Assembly (NCBI GenBank): GCA_017609795.1
Contig: JAFCDH010000052.1
Span: 1-5,730 of the forward strand
Length of the DNA: 5,730 nt
Source: Candidatus Pacearchaeota archaeon
GTDB lineage: Archaea; Nanobdellota; Nanobdellia; Pacearchaeales; GW2011-AR1
Reading direction: 5' to 3'
Numbering within the stretch: position 1 is the first letter of the stretch; each line of letters begins with the position of its first letter. The notes beneath the pieces are model-generated. The model did not search any database. It was given only the letters and a program-made list of their open reading frames with translations, and had not been told where the DNA came from. Below are positions 1-5,730 of this stretch, in pieces. Position numbers and translations under genes: made by a program.

Positions 1-3000
1 ATATTAAAAAGAGTAGAAAGTGAGGCAAATATGCCTGATTGGTTAGAAGGGAATGTTACTGCTGTGATTGATTATGATTCAGAAGGAGCTTTTGGTGTTG
101 GACAACATGATTTTTATTTGCAAGAAACTAATGATGAACAATGGGAAAGAGAATATAAAGATTATGGATTTTGGAAAGGAAAAGGATTTATTAGATTAGA
201 ATCTGTTAATGAAAACTCTGCAAGGATTTCTATTTATAAAGATGCAACTAATAAAGAAACAACTATTAATTTAGTAGAAGGACAAACTTCTGGAGATGTT
301 TATTTAGGAGGTTATTATTGTGCTGCTGGAATGAATATTAAATTAGAAGATGTTGGTTATCCTGTTGATACTGTTTTATTAACTGTTGATGATGAAGAAG
401 TTTGGGCTGGAGAAGGTGGAAGATTTTTAGATGGAAAATGTAGAATAAGAAGTATTGATGCAAGTGAGATTGGTGGAGGAAGAGCTAGAATAAGTTGTAG
501 TGGTGCGGGAAGTTTTGAATTGATGTTAAATCCTCCAGATGTTATTTTAGATGGAGGAATAAAAGATGCAAAAGAAAATTCAGAAGAGGATTTAGAAGAA
601 GAAAATGATAAAAAATATTCTATTGGAGATATAGTGAAAACTTTTGGAGGGGATAGTATTTATTTAAGTTATGTTGGAGCAAATCCTAAATCTGGGAAAA
701 ATTATATTGTTTTAATAAAAACTACAGAAAAACCTGAGACTTTTTTAAAAAGAGGATTAAGTTTGACTATTGCTAGAATTGCTGAAAATTATTTAGATGA
801 TCCAGAAGGTTTAGCAAAATTAAGAGAATGGGCTAATTTTAAAAATAGTTTTGAAGGATATTTAAAAAAGAAAATAAAAAAGACGTTTAGTGTAGGTGAA
901 AACAATATAAAGGTTTTAAATGCTGGAGATTCATGGGAAAATATAAAATTTGTTTCTATATTTTCTAAAGAAGATTTTGCAAAAGAGAGCCCAGAATTAA
1001 ATGAATATTATGACAAAGCAATTGAAAATTATAATGAGGTTTTTGAGTTATATCCTTATGAAACTAGAGAAAATGATAAGGCTTTTGAGCCTTATGGTGC
1101 GCGAGCATTATATAATTCTGCTCAATTATCAGAAAAACTTGGATTGCAAGGAGAACAAATCAAATATTTAGAAAAGTTAATTGAAAACTATCCTGATACA
1201 AAATTAGCAAATACTGCTGAAAATGAATTAATTAGAGCATATAAAGGAAGAATTTCACAAGATTCTCAAGCAATTGTTTATGTAAATAATGAGCCTCATT
1301 TTATTTCTATAAAAGATATGAGAAAACCAAGTTATGAGGACTTAGGTGCTGAGATTTTGTTTTTAACAGATAAGAGTACTGAGAAAATTAAAATGAAAAA
1401 AAATGTAGTTAGACTTACTCCTGGAGATGAGAGTATTAAAGTTCCAATTGAGATTTTAGAGATTAAAGAAGATAGTGTTGTTGTTGGTTATGTTCCTAAA
1501 GAGCAAGGTTATAAGAATTGGATGATTAATAAATTAGGTAAAATTACTATGGGAGATAATATTAAAACAAAAAAACAAACTTTGGAAATTGGCAAGACAA
1601 TACAATTAACAGAAGGGATAAGTGTTAAGCTTATTGATACTAATTTAAAAAAACAAGCAAAAGTGAAAATTATTCCAAAAACATTTGGAACTCGGACAGA
1701 AAGTGATTTTCATTTTAAGATTGGAATTGAAAAAAGAGCAATTAAACTTTCACCTGAGAAAACTCAGGAAATGATTGATAATCTAGCAAGCCAAATTAAA
1801 CAATGGAATAGTTTAAATGAAAAATTAGGAAATGTTGTAAGAGGTATGAAAGGAGCTTGTTTTGCAACTTCTGCAATGTTAGTTGTTAAGAATTTTATTT
1901 CTGGAATGAGCGGTGAATCAATGGCTAGAAATGAAGTAATGACTGCTTCTGGTGGATGGAATGAAAAGTGCAGTATATTAGTTAATCAGAAAAAATATTC
2001 AAATATGCAAGCTTGTTTATTAGATAAAAATAATGAGATTAATGCAGATGTTAGTGCTTTAGCAGAAAGATACAAAAGTGTTAATTCTGATATGGAGAAA
2101 ATACAAGATAGATTAGGTGTTAAAAAAACAGATGTTTTGGATTTTACAGGTTCTGTAGATCCAGATAATGTTAAAAAAGAATATTGTAAGGTTTTAAAGC
2201 AGAAATTTGATTATGATACTAATTCTAATATGAAAATAAATATTAGAAGCGAAGGAGAAAAAGATTTATCTGAGATAATTACTAAAAAAGAATTTGATAA
2301 TTGTGATATGAGTTTGCAAAATATGAAGGATTTAGTTGCTTATTCTGGATTTTCTTCTTCTGATGATTCTGCATTAGCTAATATAGCAAAGAATTCTCTT
2401 GGCCAGAGTCTTGGAACAACTTATTATATAAATGAGATTAAGAGGAATGAAGGTGTTTTAAAAGATGCTTTTGGAAAAGATGCTCCTGTTAGAATTGCAG
2501 ATAGAAAAGCAGAATATCAAGTAATGGCAGATACTAAAGATTTAGGAAATAAGTATGGTCTTCTTAAAGAGGAAACTACTAAGTATTTTACAGATATAAT
2601 TAATGGAGAAGAAGTATTAGTTGGATTAAAAGAAAAACAACCAAATATTTATGTTGTTAATCAGGTTTTAGATAAAAAATTTGATGATGTTTCTGATGAT
2701 CCAATAAAAAAAGATTCTGCTGGTAATGATATAACTTATAAAAATTATTATTTAGATTATGAAGATATTAAGGAATTCACACTTGCAAATTCAGATAGAT
2801 ATCAAAATCCAATAAAAATAGTAAAAGGAGAACCTTTAATTAAATATTATACTCGAGCTCCTTATGAAGGACTTCCTGCACAAGTTCCTTTTGATCAAAG
2901 AAATGGGTGGTATGTTTCAACAGATTATGTTTTATCTGGTTTTGGAAAACCTTATGAGCAATCAGGTAGAGCTGTTAATTTTTGGATTTGTAATGTTGGT

Positions 3001-4878
3001 AAAAATGGACTTATAGAGGGTAAAGAAAGAGATGATTGTAGATATTATAATTTAGGAAGTTCTGCTGATTTAGATTTTCCTGGTTTAAGTAAAAGTAAAT
3101 CTGCAACTCTTGTTAGAGATGCACAAAAAGCATTAAGTGAAGCTTCAAAAAGATATGGAGATAGACAAGTTAGAATTAATGATGGAATTTATGAAACAGG
3201 AATTACAGATGGTGGAGAAAGCGGAAGATGTTCTGATTTTATGGCTCCAAGTGATTGTCATTTAATGTTTAATGTTTGTGATCCTGTGATTTGTCCTGAA
3301 AGCAGGTGTGATTTTGGAGGAGCTTATAGGGTGAGTAATGTTGTGCAGTCAGGAATAATTGGAAGTTTGTTGTTATGTTTGCCAAATGCTCAAGAAGGAA
3401 TTGCAATTCCAATTTGTTTGTCTGGTGTTCATGCTGGACTTGATAGTTACATTAGTATTTTAAATTCAACACAAGAGTGTTTGCAAGAGAGTTTAGATAC
3501 TGGAAGAAATATTGGAATTTGTGATGAAGTTAAATCAATTTATTTGTGTGAGTTTTTTTGGAAGCAAGCTGTTCCATTAATGGATGTGTTTATTCCAAGA
3601 TTATTTGAAATGGCTATGGGGCAAGGAACAAGAGGAGGAGGAGAATATGCAACTGTTGATCATGCTTGGAATAATATGCAAGGAAGTATTGATTATTTTA
3701 AAAACCAATATGCTGTAAATGCAGTTAAAGCATTTAATCAGCGTTCAACAGAAGGAATTGGTACAGAAGTTTGTAAGATGTTTGTAAGTTCAAGATATCC
3801 TAATTCAAAAGAGTTTTTTGATAATTTAGTTGAACCAGATAGTCCTGTCCAATATACTGGATGGTTTAGTGAAAATGTATTAAATGAAGCTACAACTCCT
3901 CCAACATCTCATTATAAAGTTTATTATCATATTTATGCTGGAAAAGATATTGGAGCTAATTATGTTGTTTATTTGAAAAATCCTCCTCGCTCTTCTTATA
4001 TTAATACAATGTATACTTATGTTGTTGATAGAGGATATATACAAAAAGGAGGACAAGTTGATAGAACAAGAGACTTTACATCAATTGCTGGTTATCAAGA
4101 ATTGTGTGTTAATATAAATGGACAAGAAGAATGTGGATTTAAACAAGTTTCAACTTCTTGGGCAATTGATGAGCTTGCTAATAGATATGCAAAAGAGCAA
4201 GCATCTCAAACAGATGTTAATAGTGCAGAAGAATGTGTTGCAGGAAGTCCTAGTTTATGGAGTTTTGCTCAGCCTAATTTACAAGCTGGTGCACAAGAGG
4301 CTATAAATCCTGAATTATATAAAAGAGGAATCATTAGGGTTTGTTCAAAAGGAAATCCTGGTGCTCAAGTTGAAGTAGATGTTGGTGCTAGTGCTTCAAA
4401 ACAAGATAGATGGAAAAGTGTTGGTTATTGTGATAAAGCTGCTGGAATTCAATGTTGGATGGACACAAATTCTGTTAAAGATGTTTTAAAAGATGCTCCT
4501 GGAATTGCAGAAGAGGTTCTAGATAATGTTGACTTAGGATATTTAGGTGAAGTTGAAGTTATGAGCCCTGAACATAGTGAGCCTATATTTACTTCTGCAG
4601 AAAATCTTAAAGAAGAAATACTTAGATGGACAAGTTTAACTGAAGCAGATATTAATCACAGAATTAATCCTGCTATAGAAGAATTAATTCAAGTTAGTGA
4701 AAAAGGATATTTAAATAATGTTAGAGCCAATGCTTTTTTCTTAATTGGAGAGATTTATGATAAGGTTGCAAGATTGTTTTTTAGAGAAGAGCTTGCAAAA
4801 AAGGTGGGAAAAGAGAGTGGGAGTGAGATTGATGAGAAAGAAGATGAACCTAAAAAAGGTGTTCTGAAAATGATTTGA
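1..4878 (+). CDS. Giant uncharacterised multidomain Cys-rich protein, probably surface or exported (5' partial)
   Basis: I do not recognise a named family with known function. The frame is open from position 1; the first ATG is at 31 (residue 1 here), giving 1,615 residues, with GAGG at 22-25 before it. That ATG gives no signal peptide or membrane helix, so the true start is probably upstream. Layout: motif FGVGQHDFYLQE (21-32); beta-rich region with YLGGYYC (91-97) and C137, C156; acidic linker (about 178-195); mixed domain (198-318); TPR-like helices (320-407); beta-rich region (410-570); helical stretch (574-606), then KGACFATS (607-614) and C647, C662; coiled coil (667-697); long mixed region with C719, C758, C987, C1003; ten-Cys core (1067-1173); W/Cys motif (1461-1486); helices (1526-1597); Lys/Glu-rich end. 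About 27 Cys in total, none between 157 and 609, suggest disulfides or metal sites outside the cytoplasm. This is inference. The stop overlaps the next frame, and the tail may be frameshifted off. Confidence 0.5.
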   Translation: MLKRVESEANMPDWLEGNVTAVIDYDSEGAFGVGQHDFYLQETNDEQWEREYKDYGFWKGKGFIRLESVNENSARISIYKDATNKETTINLVEGQTSGDVYLGGYYCAAGMNIKLEDVGYPVDTVLLTVDDEEVWAGEGGRFLDGKCRIRSIDASEIGGGRARISCSGAGSFELMLNPPDVILDGGIKDAKENSEEDLEEENDKKYSIGDIVKTFGGDSIYLSYVGANPKSGKNYIVLIKTTEKPETFLKRGLSLTIARIAENYLDDPEGLAKLREWANFKNSFEGYLKKKIKKTFSVGENNIKVLNAGDSWENIKFVSIFSKEDFAKESPELNEYYDKAIENYNEVFELYPYETRENDKAFEPYGARALYNSAQLSEKLGLQGEQIKYLEKLIENYPDTKLANTAENELIRAYKGRISQDSQAIVYVNNEPHFISIKDMRKPSYEDLGAEILFLTDKSTEKIKMKKNVVRLTPGDESIKVPIEILEIKEDSVVVGYVPKEQGYKNWMINKLGKITMGDNIKTKKQTLEIGKTIQLTEGISVKLIDTNLKKQAKVKIIPKTFGTRTESDFHFKIGIEKRAIKLSPEKTQEMIDNLASQIKQWNSLNEKLGNVVRGMKGACFATSAMLVVKNFISGMSGESMARNEVMTASGGWNEKCSILVNQKKYSNMQACLLDKNNEINADVSALAERYKSVNSDMEKIQDRLGVKKTDVLDFTGSVDPDNVKKEYCKVLKQKFDYDTNSNMKINIRSEGEKDLSEIITKKEFDNCDMSLQNMKDLVAYSGFSSSDDSALANIAKNSLGQSLGTTYYINEIKRNEGVLKDAFGKDAPVRIADRKAEYQVMADTKDLGNKYGLLKEETTKYFTDIINGEEVLVGLKEKQPNIYVVNQVLDKKFDDVSDDPIKKDSAGNDITYKNYYLDYEDIKEFTLANSDRYQNPIKIVKGEPLIKYYTRAPYEGLPAQVPFDQRNGWYVSTDYVLSGFGKPYEQSGRAVNFWICNVGKNGLIEGKERDDCRYYNLGSSADLDFPGLSKSKSATLVRDAQKALSEASKRYGDRQVRINDGIYETGITDGGESGRCSDFMAPSDCHLMFNVCDPVICPESRCDFGGAYRVSNVVQSGIIGSLLLCLPNAQEGIAIPICLSGVHAGLDSYISILNSTQECLQESLDTGRNIGICDEVKSIYLCEFFWKQAVPLMDVFIPRLFEMAMGQGTRGGGEYATVDHAWNNMQGSIDYFKNQYAVNAVKAFNQRSTEGIGTEVCKMFVSSRYPNSKEFFDNLVEPDSPVQYTGWFSENVLNEATTPPTSHYKVYYHIYAGKDIGANYVVYLKNPPRSSYINTMYTYVVDRGYIQKGGQVDRTRDFTSIAGYQELCVNINGQEECGFKQVSTSWAIDELANRYAKEQASQTDVNSAEECVAGSPSLWSFAQPNLQAGAQEAINPELYKRGIIRVCSKGNPGAQVEVDVGASASKQDRWKSVGYCDKAAGIQCWMDTNSVKDVLKDAPGIAEEVLDNVDLGYLGEVEVMSPEHSEPIFTSAENLKEEILRWTSLTEADINHRINPAIEELIQVSEKGYLNNVRANAFFLIGEIYDKVARLFFREELAKKVGKESGSEIDEKEDEPKKGVLKMI
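4856..4861 (+). promoter_or_regulatory. Possible Shine-Dalgarno site for TTG 4875
   Basis: AAGGTG matches the archaeal 16S 3' end (core CACCT) inside the last codons of the giant gene. It lies 13 nt before TTG 4875, longer than ideal. ATG 4870 is nearer but stops after two codons. This weakly supports translational coupling as an alternative to a frameshift. Confidence 0.5.
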
Positions 4879-5087
4879 AGTTTGATAATATAAATACAGA
4901 CACTGAGCAGATAGAGTTTGGAGGAGAGGTAAAAGGAAGGTATGTTATATCAGAAGATTTTGATAAAATCCTTATTGATATTATTATAGAAGATGAGAAA
5001 TGGTTAGAGGATTTGGATTTTGAAGATGAAGGAGATGTAAAAATTGAGAAAGGAGCAGAAGGGAACAAAAGAAGCAAAAATAACTAA
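4875..5087 (+). CDS. Short Ig-like fragment; frameshifted tail of the giant gene or a small TTG-start gene
   Basis: This frame encodes 70 residues with no Met. TTG at 4875 overlaps the upstream stop TGA (4876-4878), and AAGGTG at 4856-4861 is a possible ribosome site, though 13 nt away is long. The frame is open from 4869, just after a TGA at 4866. The protein has alternating beta-type stretches (EVKGRYVISEDFDKILIDII) followed by an acidic run and a Lys-rich end, resembling part of an Ig-like domain rather than a complete protein. Reading one extra A in the A4 run at 4867-4870 fuses it directly to the charged linker of the giant protein (GVLK then NDLKFDN). A remnant or continuation of that gene seems likelier to me than an independent gene. 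The function is unknown. Confidence 0.5.
   Translation: MKFDNINTDTEQIEFGGEVKGRYVISEDFDKILIDIIIEDEKWLEDLDFEDEGDVKIEKGAEGNKRSKNN
5029..5034 (+). promoter_or_regulatory. Shine-Dalgarno site for TTG 5044
   Basis: AAGGAG sits nine nt before TTG 5044, within the upstream fragment. It is the main argument that the 115-residue frame could be translated on its own. AG-rich sequence is common in this genome, so the match may be chance. Confidence 0.5.
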
Positions 5088-5391
5088 TGTGAACCATAGA
5101 ATTGAAAAAGATTGGGGAGATAATGAATTTTATGTTGATGTAACTTTTTTAAATAATGGTGAGAATGGAAGATTTATGATTAGGTTTTATAATCGGGCTG
5201 GTGATAAAGTCGATGAAAAAGCATATGTTTTTGTTAAAAAAGGAGATACAAAAACTATGGTGTTGGATACTGATTATTCTGTTGGTTTTAGTGCAGAAAA
5301 TATTGGAAAATCTTATAAGATAGTTTTGTATAGGCAGGTTTCAACTGGAAAATATAATGAAATAGATTTTGTTGAAAAAGAAATTTCTTAA
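5044..5391 (+). CDS. Beta-sandwich (CARDB/Ig-like) protein, possibly the C-terminal domain of the giant gene
   Basis: The frame encodes 115 residues from TTG at 5044, with AAGGAG at 5029-5034 nine nt upstream, a good archaeal ribosome site; no earlier in-frame start exists because TAA lies at 5038. The body (about residues 15-113) alternates beta strands: FYVDVTFLNNGENGRFMIRF, a central DEKAYVFVKKGDTKTM and a closing YKIVLYRQVSTGKYNEI. The pattern of strand, NNG turn and strand resembles CARDB/Ig-like adhesive or spacer domains of exported archaeal proteins; this is family-level inference. There is no signal peptide, so a stand-alone protein would lack an export route, which favours it being a detached domain. 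Its frame is the same as that of the giant gene. Removing one A at 5067-5070 joins it smoothly to the preceding fragment (EGNK then EAKITNV). It overlaps that fragment by 44 nt. Confidence 0.5.
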   Translation: MRKEQKGTKEAKITNVNHRIEKDWGDNEFYVDVTFLNNGENGRFMIRFYNRAGDKVDEKAYVFVKKGDTKTMVLDTDYSVGFSAENIGKSYKIVLYRQVSTGKYNEIDFVEKEIS

Positions 5392-5402
5392 AAACCAACA
5401 CC

Positions 5403-5407
5403 TTTTT
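5403..5407 (+). terminator. Possible T-run terminator after the tail frame
   Basis: Five T residues lie 11 nt after the TAA at 5389-5391. Archaeal RNA polymerase can terminate at U-runs without a hairpin. The run overlaps the TATA box of the tRNA, so the two roles cannot be told apart from sequence. Confidence 0.5.
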
Positions 5408-5412
5408 ATATA
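5405..5412 (+). promoter_or_regulatory. TATA box of tRNA-Leu
   Basis: TTTATATA is centred about 29-30 bp before the first base of the tRNA. Archaeal initiation falls about 26 bp downstream of the box centre, which would place the start near 5434-5435 and leave a leader of only about 3-4 nt. An identical TTTATATA at 5429-5436 is too close to serve this tRNA. Confidence 0.5.
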
Positions 5413-5422
5413 CTTAAAAATT

Positions 5423-5440
5423 CGCATATTTATATATGCG
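5423..5440 (+). repeat. Perfect inverted repeat abutting the tRNA 5' end
   Basis: CGCATAT, a TTAT loop, then ATATGCG form a perfect 7-bp stem. The last three bases (GCG, 5438-5440) are the first three of the tRNA acceptor stem. If transcribed, the hairpin would compete with the acceptor helix; if transcription starts near 5434 it exists only in DNA. Confidence 0.5.
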
Positions 5441-5521
5441 GAGATGCCGGAGCGGTCAAACGGGCTTGGTTTAGGTCCAAGTGGCTTAGTGCCTACATAG
5501 GTTCGAATCCTATTCTCCGCA
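5438..5521 (+). tRNA. tRNA-Leu (anticodon UAG)
   Basis: A complete class II tRNA of 84 nt without intron. The acceptor stem GCGGAGA (5438-5444) pairs with TCTCCGC (5514-5520), with discriminator A5521. The D stem CCG/CGG is at 5447-5449 and 5461-5463. The anticodon stem CTTGG/CCAAG (5465-5469, 5477-5481) encloses the loop TTTAGGT with anticodon TAG at 5472-5474, which reads CUA and, by wobble, other CUN Leu codons. The long variable arm has GGC/GCC (5483-5485, 5491-5493). The T stem ATAGG/CCTAT (5497-5501, 5509-5513) holds loop TTCGAAT. A73 and the long variable arm fit archaeal leucine identity. CCA is not encoded, so it must be added after transcription. It follows the giant gene cluster by under 50 nt and precedes an unrelated membrane protein gene. 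Confidence 0.5.
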
Positions 5522-5539
5522 TTAATTTCTTCAGCAACA

Positions 5540-5547
5540 TTTATAAA
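5540..5547 (+). promoter_or_regulatory. TATA box of the small membrane protein gene
   Basis: TTTATAAA is centred about 25-26 bp before ATG 5569, the usual distance from an archaeal TATA box to the transcription start. With no purine-rich ribosome site in front of the ATG, this points to a leaderless mRNA beginning at or near the start codon. Confidence 0.5.
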
Positions 5548-5568
5548 CTTTATTTTAAATATATTAAT

Positions 5569-5730
5569 ATGTCAAAAGTAGGTATTATTGGATTTGTAAT
5601 TTATTTAATAGTTGGACTTTATTTTTTAAATGTACCTTTTGGTATAATTCCTATTCCAGATTTTATTCAGAATATTAATGACTGGATAGTTTTTGTAGGT
5701 GGAATTCTTGTAATTATTGGTGGTGTTAAT
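5569..5730 (+). CDS. Small two-helix membrane protein (3' partial)
   Basis: The frame starts at ATG 5569 and runs off the window after 54 codons. Residues 4-21 (VGIIGFVIYLIVGLYFLN) form a first membrane helix and residues 39-53 (WIVFVGGILVIIGGV) a second. They are joined by a short loop with paired prolines (IIPIPDF) and acidic D31 and D38. The N-terminus MSK is short and positive, so the first helix may be a signal anchor. The composition resembles the tiny hydrophobic proteins of about 60 residues common in DPANN archaea, so only a few residues may be missing, but this is inference. Function is unknown. The gene has its own TATA box and appears leaderless, so it is not in an operon with the tRNA. 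Confidence 0.5.
   Translation, partial: MSKVGIIGFVIYLIVGLYFLNVPFGIIPIPDFIQNINDWIVFVGGILVIIGGVN

Noticed and set aside
4118..4306. 62-residue + strand frame inside the giant gene
   Set aside because: It lies wholly inside the giant frame in another phase, has a low-complexity Lys/Leu composition and no ribosome site of its own; it is a shadow.
4851..4858. TAAAAAAG as a -1 frameshift slippery site
   Set aside because: A shift here enters frame 3 before the TGA at 4866, so it would terminate at once; the phase is also wrong for a classic X XXY YYZ heptamer.
4850..5077. 75-residue - strand frame rich in Ser/Ile/Phe
   Set aside because: It is the antisense of AG-rich coding sequence, which produces Ser/Phe/Ile-rich shadows; the sense strand reads as protein-like domains.
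5429..5436. Second TTTATATA as promoter for the tRNA
   Set aside because: It ends two bases before the tRNA; a start 26 bp downstream of its centre would fall inside the tRNA D-loop/anticodon region.
1..5730. CRISPR arrays, insertion sequences or attachment sites
   Set aside because: I saw no regularly spaced direct repeats, transposase motifs, terminal inverted repeats or a duplicated tRNA 3' end in the window.

Overview
The window looks like an AT-rich archaeal chromosome segment, most likely from a small-genome DPANN archaeon (Woesearchaeota/Pacearchaeota-like). This rests on several signs. Arg codons are mostly AGA and Gly codons mostly GGA. Archaeal TATA boxes (TTTATATA, TTTATAAA) lie about 26-30 bp before the tRNA and the last gene, with no bacterial -35/-10 pair. 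The last gene looks leaderless. The tRNA-Leu does not encode its CCA end. The phylum is an inference from style and protein character, not proof.

Positions 1-4878 are filled by one very large reading frame for an uncharacterised multidomain protein of at least 1,615 residues. The frame is open back to position 1, and the first ATG (31) has no signal peptide, so the gene probably begins upstream. In order the protein shows: a beta-rich N-terminal part with a YLGGYYC motif, an acidic linker, a mixed domain, a TPR-like helical block, another beta-rich part, a coiled-coil/KGACFATS region, a long mixed region, a striking core with ten Cys in about 107 residues, and a helical C-terminus ending in a charged linker. 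Many Cys and beta domains suggest a cell-surface or exported protein.

Positions 4869-5391 hold two short overlapping frames that read as Ig-like beta-sandwich pieces. Two single-A length changes in A4 runs (about 4867-4870 and 5067-5070) would join them to the giant protein as a C-terminal tail. So this is either a frameshifted tail (mutation, assembly error or recoding) or two small genes using TTG starts.

Positions 5392-5437 form a short spacer with a T-run, a TATA box and a perfect hairpin touching the tRNA. A clean tRNA-Leu(UAG) follows at 5438-5521. The window ends in the 5' part of a small two-helix membrane protein (ATG at 5569) behind its own TATA box. All genes are on the + strand. 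There is no sign of mobile elements, CRISPR or recognisable defence genes.
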